Assembly (NCBI GenBank): GCA_910586455.1
Contig: CAJUHX010000002.1
Coordinates: forward strand, 27,660 to 91,659
Direction of reading: 5' to 3'
DNA length: 64,000 nt
DNA from: an uncultured Muribaculaceae bacterium
GTDB lineage: Bacteria > Bacteroidota > Bacteroidia > Bacteroidales > Muribaculaceae
The notes under the pieces are model-generated. The model searched no databases, was not told where the DNA came from, and saw nothing but the letters and a program-made list of their open reading frames with translations. The position numbers were made by a program, and so were the translations under genes. Every line of letters starts with the position of its first letter. Within the stretch, counting starts at the first letter, position 1. Of this stretch, positions 47,679-57,432 are shown in pieces.

Positions 47679-49406
47679 ATGAAACTACATAATATACTGC
47701 GGGCTGTACGCTGCTCAGTTTCTTTCATTATACTTTTATGTACCATGGCCTGCGGCCACTCGCCAAACACCGACAATGCCCGGGCGGTGAAAATAGCAGT
47801 GCTTGCCGACATCAAGGACGACAGCGTAGCCGATATCAACAATACCTATGCACTGATAGACTCGCTGCCGCTGGCTTCGGATGATGACTGCCACACATTC
47901 TATATGGCTGTGAACAGACTTACATACGACATGCACGAACAAGGCGACGACGCCCGGGCGGTGACAATGATGCGCAAGATAGTGGAAATTCTACAAAATT
48001 CCGGCAATCGCTCGGTCACCGATACTCGTCAGTTGCTGAACATGTACGTACGTCTGGGCGCCACTTTTGCCGACATGGGTATGGCCGCTCTGAGCGTGGA
48101 CTACTATCTGCGCGGACTCAATTTCTGCCAGGACAGCATATACGACAATTACAAGGCAATGTTCTACAATAATCTGGGCATAATCTACGCCCAGCGTGAA
48201 ATGCCCGAACGCGCCGAGGAGTACTTCCGCAACGCCCTCGCAATCAATCTGCGCAAAAAGTCGCATAACGAGTCCTTTCTGAATTACGGCAACCTGACCG
48301 AACTCTATGCTCTGCAAGGCTTCACAGAAAAAGCGCTGAAAACATCGCAGCGAAGCCTCGACTATGCCGACCAGCAGAACCATCCCGAGCATTTAGCCCG
48401 CGTGAGAGTACAGCAGGGTTCCCTGTATGCGAAACTGAATCAGCCCGATGTGGCAATGATTCGCTACAACACCGCCCTGAAACAATACTCCGACCTCGGA
48501 AACCAGCCCGGCGTGGTCGACGCTCTGCTGCATATCGCAGGCTTGTGGCTCAAGGAACAGCAGCCCGATTCGGCCATAATCTACAGCAAACGTGCCCTTG
48601 AGGTATGCCGGCGCCATGAGCGCGACGACGATATGGCAGCCACTCTGAAATCGCTCTCCGACATATACCGGGCCAAAGGCGAGTACCGCGAGTCGCTTGA
48701 ACTGCTATCCGACATGTCGGCCCTGCGCGACTCGCTGCACAATGCTGAAAGTAGGCTTAGACTGACCAGCTGGTCAGACGACAACAGCCACAGCACCACC
48801 GTAGAGCCGCCACTTGACACACGCGCTACCGTATGGCTCATCATAGCCGTCGTAGGCTTACTGGGTGCCTTGGCCCTGATGCTTACTTTCTGGCAGAAAT
48901 ATCGACATGAAAGCCGTGATAAAATCCGAAAAGCCACCATTGAAAAAGACCGGCTCACAAAAGAACTCGACCGGTTACAGCGCCAGATGACCTCGCTATC
49001 GCTCGAAAAACTCAAACTTCACGAAGGCCTTGGCGACGTAAGTGACTGCCTGCGTACCGTATTGACCGAACTCAGCCCCCGTGAAAGTGAAAAACGCGAA
49101 ACTCTCCGCGGACTGCTCGGACGTGTCAATAAAATGGCTTCGTTCGATGCCGACGAAGAATTCAAGCTGTTCTTCGAACGCATCCATCCCGAATTCTATA
49201 ATACCCTGAACGCACGTTTTCCCGACCTTACGCCCCGCGATATACGCCTTTGCGCTTTCCTCTATCTTGGAATGACCACCAAAGAAATAGCCGTGCTTAC
49301 ATACCGCGAGGTACGCAGCGTGGACTCAGCGCGCAACCGCCTGCGCAAAAAGCTCGGACTGGAACTGACCGACGACCTCACGGCCTATCTGCACTCGCTT
49401 GGCTGA
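47679..49406 (+). CDS. TPR sensor with TM helix and LuxR-type HTH
   Basis: The 575-residue protein has a lipoprotein-like or signal-anchor start (LLCTMAC, Cys25) and tetratricopeptide repeats (about 95-360; YNNLGIIYAQREMPERAEEY is a clear copy). One TM helix (about 384-408, WLIIAVVGLLGALALML), a coiled coil and a C-terminal LuxR-like HTH (about 517-565, LTPRDIRLCAFLYLGMTTKE, VDSARNRLRKKL) follow. This is a one-component membrane regulator with a periplasmic TPR sensor. Its divergent position suggests control of the Omp28/T9SS cargo operon. The 3' end overlaps the convergent folK by 22 bp. Confidence 0.82.
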   Translation: MKLHNILRAVRCSVSFIILLCTMACGHSPNTDNARAVKIAVLADIKDDSVADINNTYALIDSLPLASDDDCHTFYMAVNRLTYDMHEQGDDARAVTMMRKIVEILQNSGNRSVTDTRQLLNMYVRLGATFADMGMAALSVDYYLRGLNFCQDSIYDNYKAMFYNNLGIIYAQREMPERAEEYFRNALAINLRKKSHNESFLNYGNLTELYALQGFTEKALKTSQRSLDYADQQNHPEHLARVRVQQGSLYAKLNQPDVAMIRYNTALKQYSDLGNQPGVVDALLHIAGLWLKEQQPDSAIIYSKRALEVCRRHERDDDMAATLKSLSDIYRAKGEYRESLELLSDMSALRDSLHNAESRLRLTSWSDDNSHSTTVEPPLDTRATVWLIIAVVGLLGALALMLTFWQKYRHESRDKIRKATIEKDRLTKELDRLQRQMTSLSLEKLKLHEGLGDVSDCLRTVLTELSPRESEKRETLRGLLGRVNKMASFDADEEFKLFFERIHPEFYNTLNARFPDLTPRDIRLCAFLYLGMTTKEIAVLTYREVRSVDSARNRLRKKLGLELTDDLTAYLHSLG

Positions 49407-49834
49407 TTGTCGTCCGGCCAACCGGGCCTGAGCTCGCGCAGAGGCCGCATCACGAACTCACGCTCGAGCATGCGCGGATGCGGCAGTACAAGACGCTCTG
49501 TAGACATCCGGAGCGAATCGACAAGTATTATATCTATATCAATCTCACGGTCGCGGTAGCTGCCGTCAGCGTTACGGTGCGGCATCGACGATATGCTGCG
49601 CTCAATGGCCTGCAGAGTGTCCAGAAGGGCTTCAGGAGCCATCTGAGGTATACGCAGGTCCATTCCTGCATTCATGAACGGGAACGGCGAGGAGAAGCCC
49701 CACGGAGGCGTTTCCACAGGACTGCTCACACGCCACTCCACCGGCTGCAGAATATCGACAATCAAGGCGACCGCCCGCTCAATAAGAGCGCGGCGGTCGC
49801 CTTGATTACTTCCTATATTCAGATGTACGAGCAT
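49385..49834 (-). CDS. folK: 2-amino-4-hydroxy-6-hydroxymethyldihydropteridine pyrophosphokinase
   Basis: The 149-residue folate-pathway enzyme transfers pyrophosphate from ATP to hydroxymethyldihydropterin. The start is ATG 49834, giving the canonical MLVHLNIGSNQGDR; an upstream in-frame start would add 13 unrelated residues. Signatures are SSPVETPPWGF, FMNAGMDL and the metal-binding RDREIDIDIILVD followed by LVLPHPRMLEREFVMRPL. It lies 41 bp downstream of infB in the same orientation and may share its transcript. Confidence 0.94.
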   Translation of the reverse strand: MLVHLNIGSNQGDRRALIERAVALIVDILQPVEWRVSSPVETPPWGFSSPFPFMNAGMDLRIPQMAPEALLDTLQAIERSISSMPHRNADGSYRDREIDIDIILVDSLRMSTERLVLPHPRMLEREFVMRPLRELRPGWPDDNQPSECR

Positions 49835-49874
49835 CTTTATTACAGATTTAAGGCATGCCGGCCTCCACTGCACA

Positions 49875-52800
49875 TCAGAGGCTGCGGCTTACCTCGACTT
49901 CCTCGAAGCCCTCGATGAAGTCGCCTACCTTGATGTCGTTGTAGCCCTGGATGCTCAGACCGCAGTCGTAGCCCGAAGCCACTTCCTTGACATCGTCCTT
50001 AAAGCGCTTGAGCGAGCCAAGTTCGCCGGTGTAGCGTACAATACCCTCGCGGATAAGGCGTACCTTGCTGCCTCGCTTGATTTTGCCCTCGCGCACCATA
50101 CAGCCGGCGATAGTTCCGACCTTGCTGATGTGGTAGGTTTCGAGAATTTCGGCAGTACCGGTGACTTCCTCCTTGATTTCGGGGGCGAGCATGCCAGCCA
50201 TTGCGTCCTTGACTTCCTCGATTGCCTGATAGATAACCGAATAGAGGCGGATTTCCACACCGTCGCGCTCGGCGGCACGGCGTGCGGCCAGCGACGGACG
50301 CACCTGGAAACCGATGATGATGGCATCGGATGCGGCAGCCAGAGTAACATCGCTCTCCGAAATCTCGCCCACAGCCTTGTGGAGCACGTTGACCTGGATT
50401 TCCTCGGTGGAGAGCTTTATGAGCGAATCGCTCAGAGCCTCGATGGAGCCGTCCACGTCGCCCTTGACAATGATATTGAGTTCCTGGAAGTTGCCGATAG
50501 CGCGGCGGCGACCGATATCTTCCAGAGTAAGAATCTTGGTGGTGCGGAGGCCCTGCTCGCGCTGCAGCTGCATGCGCTTGTTGGCGATTTCGCGTGCTTC
50601 CTGCTCAGAGTCGAGCACGTTGAATGTATCGCCGGCGGTGGGTGCGCCGTTCAGGCCCAGAATCAGCGCCGGAGTGGCCGGACCGGCCTCCTTGATACGC
50701 TGGTCGCGCTCATTGAACATTGCCTTTACCTTGCCGAAGTGATTGCCGGCCAGTACGATGTCGCCTACACGCAGGGTGCCGTTCTGCACCAGTACATTGG
50801 CCACATAACCGCGGCCTTTGTCGAGGGTCGACTCAATGATGGCGCCGGTGGCATTGCGGTTCGGATTAGCCTTGAGTTCGAGCATTTCCGCCTCAAGAAG
50901 CACCTTCTCCATAAGTTCTTCCACGCCAATACCCTTCTTGGCCGAAATATCCTGGCTCTGGTACTTGCCGCCCCACTCTTCCACCAGATAGTTCATAGCG
51001 GCGAGTTCTTCCTTGATTTTATCGGGATTGGCATGCGGCTTGTCGATTTTGTTGATTGCAAACACAATAGGCACACCGGCAGCCGAGGCATGATTGATGG
51101 CCTCGACGGTCTGCGGCATCACGGAGTCGTCGGCGGCCACAATGATAATACAGATGTCGGTTACCTTGGCACCGCGGGCACGCATGGCGGTAAAGGCCTC
51201 ATGGCCGGGGGTGTCGAGGAAGGTTATATGGCGTCCGTCGGCCATCTGCACGCTGTACGAACCTATATGCTGGGTTATGCCGCCTGCCTCGCCGGCGATT
51301 ACGTTGGCGTGGCGGATATAGTCGAGCAGCGAAGTCTTGCCGTGGTCGACGTGACCCATTACTGTCACAACCGGCGGACGGCTAACCAGATCCGACTCGT
51401 CGTCGGCCTCCTGTGCGATGGCATCGGCCACCTCGGCGCTGACATATTCAGTCTTGAAGCCGAATTCCTCGGCCACGATGTTGATGGTTTCGGCATCGAG
51501 GCGCTGATTGATCGACACCATCACACCGATGTTCATACAAGTTGCAATAACGTTGTTGACCGGCACATCCATCATCACAGCCAGATCGTTGGCGGTAACA
51601 AATTCGGTAAGCTTCAGCACCTTGCTTTCCGCCTGCTCGGCCCGTGCGGCCTCGCGCTCGCGGTTGGCGTTGGCCTCGCGCTTCTCCTTGCGCCATTTGG
51701 CGCCCTTCTTCAGAGCCTTGTCCTTGGAAGTAAGGCGGGCGAGAGTTTCCTTTACCTGCTTCTGTACGTCTTCCTCGCTTACCTCCACATGCTGCTGCGG
51801 AGCGGGTTTACGCGAAGCATTGCGGTCTTTACGGGCGTTGCGTCCGGCTCCGTTCTGAGCCTGAGCGCCGCCATTGCGACCCTGACCGTTCTGTCCGCCG
51901 CCGTTATTACGTCCGCCACGGCTGTCAGTGCCTTCGCGTCCGGCTTTTTCGACGTCGACTTTCTCCTTTCCGCCTATGCGACGGCGTTTGCGACGGTCGC
52001 CGGCAGCCTGGGTGCCCTGTCCGGCAGCGGCACCGTTCTGGGCGCCACGTCCGCCACGACGGTCGTTGGATTTCTTTTTGGGGCGAGTCGACTGATTGAG
52101 GGCATCAAGATCGATTTTGCCTACAATGTTAAGAGAGGGACCGGCAACTGTGCGCTCGGGCACAAATACTTCGGGGTCCCTGGCAGGCTGCTGCGCAGGC
52201 GTCTGAGGCTGCTGTTCGGCAGTCGCGTTCTGCTTTTCGGGTTTTACTTCCAAATTGGATTGATTAGTTGAAGTAGTAGATTTAGTATCGCTGTCACGAA
52301 CCGGAGTCTGCTGAGCAGGCTTTGGTTCTTCCGGCTTGGGTGTTTCCTTTACGGGTTGTGGCGCAGGAGCAGACACCTTGGCTTCTGCCGGAGCCTTTGG
52401 GGCGGCCTTAGTTTCGGCTTCAGGCTCACTCTGCGGTGCGGCAACTGCGGCAGGCTTGTGGTCGGCTTTAACCTCGGGCTTTGCCTCCGGCTCAGCTTTG
52501 GCCTCCGGCTTCGGAGCTTCGGCCACAACCGGCTTGCGCACAGGCATGCCATTTTTGTCGAGCTCTATTTTACCTAAAATACGCGGCTTATTGGCTTCTG
52601 ATTTAAGTCTTACAGGCTCGGCTGCAGCGGGGTCGGTTGAGGTCTGCGCTTTGGCACGCTGCTCGCCTCGGCGCTCGGTAGCGCTGGCGGAGCGTTTCTT
52701 TATGTCTTTGTCCTGACTGAACTCCTTGGTCAGCAAAGCCACCACGGAGTCGTCTACACGTGTGTTCGGACTTACATTGTCGTCGATTTGTATGTTTTTT

Positions 52801-52877
52801 TTGTGCAGGAAGTCAATCACCGTGGTCAGAGCCACGTTGAGGTCCTTTGCTACAGTGCTTATCTTTGTTTTCGCCAT
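49875..52877 (-). CDS. infB: Translation initiation factor IF-2
   Basis: The 1000-residue GTPase places initiator tRNA on the 30S subunit. The N-terminal IF2_N domain (about 1-55) is followed by a low-complexity Ala/Pro/Lys/Glu/Gln and Gly/Asn/Arg region (about 75-420), and a second IF2_N-like domain (about 430-485, [20 protein letters not shown]). The G domain has [28 protein letters not shown] and NKIDKP. The C-terminal domains II-IV are complete. It is third in the conserved rimP-nusA-infB order. Confidence 0.97.
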   Translation of the reverse strand: MAKTKISTVAKDLNVALTTVIDFLHKKNIQIDDNVSPNTRVDDSVVALLTKEFSQDKDIKKRSASATERRGEQRAKAQTSTDPAAAEPVRLKSEANKPRILGKIELDKNGMPVRKPVVAEAPKPEAKAEPEAKPEVKADHKPAAVAAPQSEPEAETKAAPKAPAEAKVSAPAPQPVKETPKPEEPKPAQQTPVRDSDTKSTTSTNQSNLEVKPEKQNATAEQQPQTPAQQPARDPEVFVPERTVAGPSLNIVGKIDLDALNQSTRPKKKSNDRRGGRGAQNGAAAGQGTQAAGDRRKRRRIGGKEKVDVEKAGREGTDSRGGRNNGGGQNGQGRNGGAQAQNGAGRNARKDRNASRKPAPQQHVEVSEEDVQKQVKETLARLTSKDKALKKGAKWRKEKREANANREREAARAEQAESKVLKLTEFVTANDLAVMMDVPVNNVIATCMNIGVMVSINQRLDAETINIVAEEFGFKTEYVSAEVADAIAQEADDESDLVSRPPVVTVMGHVDHGKTSLLDYIRHANVIAGEAGGITQHIGSYSVQMADGRHITFLDTPGHEAFTAMRARGAKVTDICIIIVAADDSVMPQTVEAINHASAAGVPIVFAINKIDKPHANPDKIKEELAAMNYLVEEWGGKYQSQDISAKKGIGVEELMEKVLLEAEMLELKANPNRNATGAIIESTLDKGRGYVANVLVQNGTLRVGDIVLAGNHFGKVKAMFNERDQRIKEAGPATPALILGLNGAPTAGDTFNVLDSEQEAREIANKRMQLQREQGLRTTKILTLEDIGRRRAIGNFQELNIIVKGDVDGSIEALSDSLIKLSTEEIQVNVLHKAVGEISESDVTLAAASDAIIIGFQVRPSLAARRAAERDGVEIRLYSVIYQAIEEVKDAMAGMLAPEIKEEVTGTAEILETYHISKVGTIAGCMVREGKIKRGSKVRLIREGIVRYTGELGSLKRFKDDVKEVASGYDCGLSIQGYNDIKVGDFIEGFEEVEVSRSL

Positions 52878-52962
52878 ATAAGTCGGTGGAGCTTCGTTAA
52901 TGTTAATTGTTAAAGTTTAAATGTTTAACGGGCCCGGCGAGCCGAGTTCCGGCTCAAGCCGT

Positions 52963-53002
52963 CCGGAGGATATTGCAGAGGCCCGTACAGCCTCTGCTCC
53001 GG
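52963..53002 (-). other. Hairpin in the nusA-infB gap
   Basis: An 8-bp stem GCAGAGGC/GCCTCTGC (52975-52982 with 52990-52997) lies within a partly extendable CCGGAG/CTCCGG repeat (52963-52968, 52997-53002), in the 134-bp nusA-infB gap. It may modulate infB expression or be a processing site. Confidence 0.4.
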
Positions 53003-53011
53003 CAGTGGAGA

Positions 53012-54268
53012 TTAATCCTCGAACTCGGCCTTGAGCACCTCGATTACGTGGTCGACGGTGTCTTCCTCAAGGTCGGCTTTCTCGATGAGGTCCTCGCGCT
53101 TGGCGTTGAGCACGCCCTTGGCGGTTACACAGCCGATGTTCTTGAGCGCGTCGATTACCCACTCGTCGATTTCGTCCTTGAACTCGTCGAGGTAGATGTC
53201 TTCATCGAAGCTTTCCTCGCTGTCGCGGTATACGTCGATGGTGTATCCGGTAAGCATCGAGGCGAGTTTGATATTGAGGCCGTTCTTGCCGATTGCCAGC
53301 GACACCTCTTCGGGGCGCAGGAATACCTCGGCTTTCTTTTCCTCCTCGTCGAGGCGAATCGATGATACGCGTGCGGGCGAGAGGGCACGCTGTATGAACA
53401 GCGAGGGGTTTGAGGTGTAGTTGATTACGTCGATGTTCTCGTTGCGGAGTTCACGCACGATACCGTGGATACGCGAGCCTTTCACGCCCACACAGGCACC
53501 TACGGGGTCGATACGGTCGTCGTACGATTCTACGGCAATCTTGGCGCGCTCGCCCGGTATGCGGGCCACGGCGCGGATGTTGATGAGGCCGTCGTGGATT
53601 TCGGGCACTTCGAGTTCGAACAGACGGCGCAGGAACTGCTCGTTAGTACGGCTTACGGTAATCTTGGGATTGTTGTTCTTGTTGTCGACATTGGCAATTA
53701 CGGCGCGTACGGTTTCGCCTTTGCGGAAGAAGTCGCCGGGAATCGACTCGCTCTTGGGCAGGAGCAGCTCGTTGTTGTCGGAGTCGACCAGCAGGGTTTC
53801 TTTCGACCAGGTCTGGTATACTTCGCCGCTTACAAGCTCGCCCTCGAGTTCTTTGAACTTGGCATACATGGCTTCTTTCTGGAGGTCGAGAATCTTCGAC
53901 TGCAGGGTCTGGCGCAGGGTGAGGATAGCGCGTCGACCGAACTTCTCGAAGAAAATCTCCTTGGTGTGTTCCTCGCCCACCTCAGCGTCGGGGTCGTCGT
54001 CTTCGCGGGCGTCGGAGAGCGAAATCTCAAGATTGGGGTTCTCCACTTCGCCGTCGGGCACTACGGTGAGGTTCTGGAAAATCTGCACGTCGCCCTTGTC
54101 GGGGTTGAGAATCACGTCGAGATTTTCGTCTGTGCCGAACATCTTGGCAAGCACGTTGCGGAACGATTCTTCAAGCACGCTGATCATTGTGGTCTTGTCG
54201 ATGTTTTTGAGTTCTTTGAACTCGGCAAACTGCTCGACCATGTTCGGGGTAGCTTCTTTCTTGGCCAT
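53012..54268 (-). CDS. nusA: Transcription termination/antitermination factor NusA
   Basis: The 418-residue RNA-polymerase-associated protein has an N-terminal RNAP-binding domain (about 1-130), an S1 domain (about 137-205, VSGEVYQTWSKETLLVDSDN), KH1 and KH2 domains with EIHDGLINIRAVARIPGERA, DPVGACVGVKGSRIHGIVRE and VSLAIGKNGLNIKLASMLTG, and an acidic C-terminal segment ending in a short helix-hairpin-helix-like region. The E. coli C-terminal acidic repeats are absent or reduced, typical of the phylum. It follows rimP by 22 bp. Confidence 0.96.
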   Translation of the reverse strand: MAKKEATPNMVEQFAEFKELKNIDKTTMISVLEESFRNVLAKMFGTDENLDVILNPDKGDVQIFQNLTVVPDGEVENPNLEISLSDAREDDDPDAEVGEEHTKEIFFEKFGRRAILTLRQTLQSKILDLQKEAMYAKFKELEGELVSGEVYQTWSKETLLVDSDNNELLLPKSESIPGDFFRKGETVRAVIANVDNKNNNPKITVSRTNEQFLRRLFELEVPEIHDGLINIRAVARIPGERAKIAVESYDDRIDPVGACVGVKGSRIHGIVRELRNENIDVINYTSNPSLFIQRALSPARVSSIRLDEEEKKAEVFLRPEEVSLAIGKNGLNIKLASMLTGYTIDVYRDSEESFDEDIYLDEFKDEIDEWVIDALKNIGCVTAKGVLNAKREDLIEKADLEEDTVDHVIEVLKAEFED

Positions 54269-54290
54269 ATATTGTCAGGTTTTATAATTA

Positions 54291-54761
54291 TCAGAATGAT
54301 ATGAGATATTTAACTGATTTGCAGTCGGTGAAAGCGAATGTTTCGGGCTGCATCTCCACAGTGGGCCGCTTGGCTCCAGGGGTTTTGACCTTTACAGGTA
54401 CTTCTATGGTGAAGGCGTCGTCGCTGTCGCTCACCTGCACCAGTGTGCCGCGCAGCTTGCGACCGTCGCGGGTGAGTACTTCGACTTCGTTGCCGATGTT
54501 CTTCACATACTGGCCCCTGACCTTGAAGGGAGCTGTGAGCCCGGCGCTGCCTACCTCAAGGGTGTAGTCTTCGATGTCGCGGTCGAAAGCGGCCTCGATT
54601 TTGCGCGTGATTGCCGCGCAGGTATCAATGTCGATACCCGATGTGGAGTCAAGCTCCACAACGATATCGTTCGAAGCCGACACTTTTATTTCAACCACAA
54701 ACATGTCGGTGCCTTCGATAGCGGCCTCCACGGTGGATTTCAGTAATTCCTTGTCAATCAT
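54291..54761 (-). CDS. rimP: Ribosome maturation factor RimP
   Basis: The 156-residue protein is needed for 30S subunit assembly. The N-terminal alpha/beta domain contains GTDMFVVEIKVSASNDIVVE and the conserved DSTSGIDIDTCAAITRKIE. The C-terminal SH3-like domain has LEVGSAGLTAPFKVRGQYVK and NIGNEVEVLTRDGRKLRGTL. ATG 54761 is preferred over a TTG two codons upstream. It heads the rimP-nusA-infB operon, with a hairpin in its short leader. Confidence 0.95.
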   Translation of the reverse strand: MIDKELLKSTVEAAIEGTDMFVVEIKVSASNDIVVELDSTSGIDIDTCAAITRKIEAAFDRDIEDYTLEVGSAGLTAPFKVRGQYVKNIGNEVEVLTRDGRKLRGTLVQVSDSDDAFTIEVPVKVKTPGAKRPTVEMQPETFAFTDCKSVKYLISF

Positions 54762-54782
54762 TTTCAATATTTATATACAAAG

Positions 54783-54808
54783 CGGAGGGGGCACTGTTGC
54801 CCCCTCCG
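54783..54808 (-). other. 5' hairpin in the rimP-nusA-infB leader
   Basis: A perfect 11-bp GC stem (54783-54793 with 54798-54808, 4-nt loop) lies 22-47 bp before rimP. With the promoter at 54821-54852, it would begin about 7 nt after the transcript start. It could protect the 5' end, act as an autoregulatory site, or also terminate transcription from the upstream permease gene. Confidence 0.6.
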
Positions 54809-54820
54809 GTTCGAATACTG

Positions 54821-54852
54821 CAAAATTAATAATAATTTGCCGAATATGCAAA
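54821..54852 (-). promoter_or_regulatory. Promoter of rimP-nusA-infB
   Basis: On the minus strand, -33 TTTG (54849-54852), exactly 20 nt and -7 TAATTTTG (54821-54828). Confidence 0.7.
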
Positions 54853-54908
54853 TCTTATCCGGCCCGGGATAGCATAGCCCCGTAAAGCCGCATAATATTT
54901 AAATTTAT

Positions 54909-55736
54909 TTAATTTCTTTTATATAAAATTGACAGCTCAGCCACTGTCCGCGCCAGCAAAAACACTGCCGCCATGCTCAGAACTATCAGCGCGGAGCACG
55001 GCACATCAACCAGTGTGCCGGCTATAAGCCCTACCATAGAGGTCAGCAAGGATATGGCCATGCTCCAGAGCATCATGGGTCCGAAGCGGCGACACCATAT
55101 CTCGGCGGTCATCATGGGCAGCGACAGCATGCTCATAAGCAGCATTACGCCCACCAGGCGTATCGTCAGCACTATGCACACGGCCACAAGCACCGTCATG
55201 GTATAGGTGATGAAGCGCACAGGCAGTCCGCTGACACGAGCGAAGTCGCGGTCGAAGGCGCATGCCACTATCATTTTGTAACGCCACAGAAAAAAGAGGC
55301 CGAGCACCACAGTGTAGAGCGCGAATACCAGCAGGTCGGACGAATTGATTGTAAGGATGTTGCCGAACAAAAACGAGTTCAGCTCCGGCACATAACCCGG
55401 GGTGAGAAACACAAACAGCACACCTACCGCCATGCCCAGGGCCCATATCACGGCTATGGCCGAGTCCTCGCGGATGCGGAAGCGGTTCGTGGCCCACTCT
55501 ACTCCCAACGACGATACTACCGCCACCGCAGCTGCCATGGCTACCGGGCTGACTCCGAGAAAGTAGCCCAGACCAAGTCCGCCGAAGCAGGCATGAGTAA
55601 CACCGCCGCTGATTGCCACCATACGACGCGATATTATATAGGTGCCGATGGCTGCGGCGCAGATGCTGATAAGTATTACGCCGGCTATGGCATAGCGGAA
55701 GAAATCGTATTGCAGATATGTGGATATTTCGCTCAT
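54909..55736 (-). CDS. Metal ABC transporter permease (ZnuB/MntB family)
   Basis: The 275-residue protein has about eight TM helices and the family pattern of zinc/manganese/iron permeases: SRRMVAISGGVTHACFGGLG near residues 35-54, VACAFDRDFARVSGLPVRF and IRLVGVMLLMSMLSLPMMTA. It would form the inner-membrane channel of a metal importer. No ATPase or binding-protein gene is adjacent, so it must work with partners encoded elsewhere. Zn versus Mn cannot be told from the sequence. It is 35 bp downstream of the 142-residue gene and probably the last gene of that operon. Confidence 0.9.
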   Translation of the reverse strand: MSEISTYLQYDFFRYAIAGVILISICAAAIGTYIISRRMVAISGGVTHACFGGLGLGYFLGVSPVAMAAAVAVVSSLGVEWATNRFRIREDSAIAVIWALGMAVGVLFVFLTPGYVPELNSFLFGNILTINSSDLLVFALYTVVLGLFFLWRYKMIVACAFDRDFARVSGLPVRFITYTMTVLVAVCIVLTIRLVGVMLLMSMLSLPMMTAEIWCRRFGPMMLWSMAISLLTSMVGLIAGTLVDVPCSALIVLSMAAVFLLARTVAELSILYKRN

Positions 55737-55771
55737 TTCGTTCTATATATGGTACTCCTCCGTGGCGCACC

Positions 55772-56200
55772 CTACTTGGAGCGCCTGTGCTCGTCGATAA
55801 GCATTATGAATTCGTCGCGGATGTCGTCGGGCAGGTTTATGCCTCGCAGCTGTATGCTTCGGCCCCAGCCGGCAAGATCATCGGGCAGTAGGGTCTGCAG
55901 TATGTCGCGGAACTCGTCTTTTTCGTCCTCGCTGTATTCATGGGCTTTACGGCCCGCGAAGCGGTCGAGCTCTTCGTCTTCGTAATATTCAATGCCCTCG
56001 GAGAGCGCAGTCAGCAGTGAGTCGCGCTCACAACTGTAATGCTGTCCGCAGCACTCCTCGTCGCCGTCAGCGGCAGTGTTGTCAGAGTCGGCCACGGGTT
56101 CCCGAACATCGCTCTGTTCAGGCGTCTGCCTGCGGTCGAGAAACCACAGCAGGCCTCCCACTACAACCAGAGCGGCTAATATGATGGCAGCAACCTGCAT
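55772..56200 (-). CDS. Small membrane-anchored acidic protein, unknown function
   Basis: The 142-residue protein has one N-terminal TM helix (about 2-20, VAAIILAALVVVGGLLWFL). An acidic linker follows with a cysteine cluster (EECCGQHYSC, about residues 49-58), then a helical domain (60-142) rich in Glu/Asp with LSEGIEYYEDEELDRFAG and EFRDILQTLLPDDLAGWGRS. The CC-x4-C cluster could bind metal or form disulfides, and the gene lies next to a metal permease, but this is only suggestive. Its start overlaps the aroA stop by 1 bp. I do not recognise the family. Confidence 0.75.
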   Translation of the reverse strand: MQVAAIILAALVVVGGLLWFLDRRQTPEQSDVREPVADSDNTAADGDEECCGQHYSCERDSLLTALSEGIEYYEDEELDRFAGRKAHEYSEDEKDEFRDILQTLLPDDLAGWGRSIQLRGINLPDDIRDEFIMLIDEHRRSK

Positions 56201-57432
56201 CAGGCTTCTTCCACGGTTTCAATGGTGAATCCGGCATCGCGGAGCTGGTTCCAGAAGTCGGGATACGATTTTTCCACCACCTCGGCGTCGCGTATAATCA
56301 TGCCCGGGGCGAATGCCGCCAGCGGGGCAAAGGCCATAGCCATGCGGTGGTCGCCGCAGGGATCGATTTCGGGCAACTGCAGCACAGGCACGCGCTGCCC
56401 ATCCCACATCAATGTATCAGCACCCTCAATTTCCGCTACCACGCCTATTTTAAGCAGTTCGCGGCGCAGGGCTTCGAGTCGGTCGCACTCTTTAATCCGC
56501 AGATTCTGCAGACCGCTCAGGCGGAAGGGAACAGCCAGAGCGGCTGCCGTCACGGCAAATGCGGGCGCCAGATCGGGATTCTGGCTGAGGTCGAGTTCGA
56601 GGCGCCCCCATAAGTCGGGCGTGGCGCTGAGTTCGAGATTGCCGTCAAATTCGCTCAGCACACCCAGACGAGGCATGATGGTACACAGACAACGGTCGCC
56701 CTGAAGGTCGTCGGCACCAAGCCCCGGCAGAGTGACCCATCCGGCGGTTATAGCCGCAATTTCGTACCAATAGGACGCCGCAGTCCAGTCGAGTTCCACC
56801 AGGCGGTCATCGACAACTGCATATCGGCCCGGGGCAAGATTGATGTCGTACCGGTCGATGTCGGCGGTTACGCCTCGGCGACGCATCATCTCGGCGGTCA
56901 TTTTTATATATGGCATGCTTACGGCCTCGCCTTCGAGGCGCAGGCGCAACTCCGATTCAAGCATAGGAGCTATCAGCATCAGCGCCGTGATGAACTGCGA
57001 CGACACCGTAGGGTCGACGGGCAAGGAGCCGCCCGAAAGGCGTTTACCGCTGATTTTCAGCGGAGCATAACCATCTTCGCCCAGATAGTTTATTTCGGCG
57101 CCAAGCTGCCTGAGAGCGTCGACAAGTATGCCCATCGGACGACGACGCAGCGATGCGTTGCCGTCAAGCACCACTTCGCTGCCGGGGATGGCGGCGAAGT
57201 AGGCGGTGAGCAGGCGCAGGGCAGTGCCGCCTGCATGGAGGTCGATTTCGCCCTTGCCGCAGGCGAGTGCAGCGGCAAGGACCTTGATGTCGTCGCAAGG
57301 CTGCTCCGGATTACACGGCTCAGCACCTGCGATGGCATCGATTATCATCTTGCGGGCCAGATATGACTTGCTCTGCGGCAGCCTTACAGTGGCCTCGAGT
57401 ATTTCTTCGGGTGGGAATATTCGATAATTCAT
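56200..57432 (-). CDS. aroA: 3-phosphoshikimate 1-carboxyvinyltransferase (EPSP synthase)
   Basis: The 410-residue enzyme joins phosphoenolpyruvate to shikimate-3-phosphate. The PEP/shikimate-binding motifs are visible in diverged form: VRLPQSKSYLARKMIIDAI at the N-terminus, LDGNASLRRRPMGILVDALR, VDPTVSSQFITALMLIAPML, RIKECDRLEALRRELLKIG and DPCGDHRMAMAFAPLA. It is shorter and more divergent than the E. coli enzyme, as in other Bacteroidetes. It overlaps the C-S lyase by 4 bp and the small protein gene by 1 bp. Confidence 0.94.
   Translation of the reverse strand: MNYRIFPPEEILEATVRLPQSKSYLARKMIIDAIAGAEPCNPEQPCDDIKVLAAALACGKGEIDLHAGGTALRLLTAYFAAIPGSEVVLDGNASLRRRPMGILVDALRQLGAEINYLGEDGYAPLKISGKRLSGGSLPVDPTVSSQFITALMLIAPMLESELRLRLEGEAVSMPYIKMTAEMMRRRGVTADIDRYDINLAPGRYAVVDDRLVELDWTAASYWYEIAAITAGWVTLPGLGADDLQGDRCLCTIMPRLGVLSEFDGNLELSATPDLWGRLELDLSQNPDLAPAFAVTAAALAVPFRLSGLQNLRIKECDRLEALRRELLKIGVVAEIEGADTLMWDGQRVPVLQLPEIDPCGDHRMAMAFAPLAAFAPGMIIRDAEVVEKSYPDFWNQLRDAGFTIETVEEA

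Noticed and set aside
50130..52271. 713-codon plus-strand ORF opposite infB
   Set aside because: Long antisense frames arise from codon bias in GC-rich genes; infB on the minus strand is certain.
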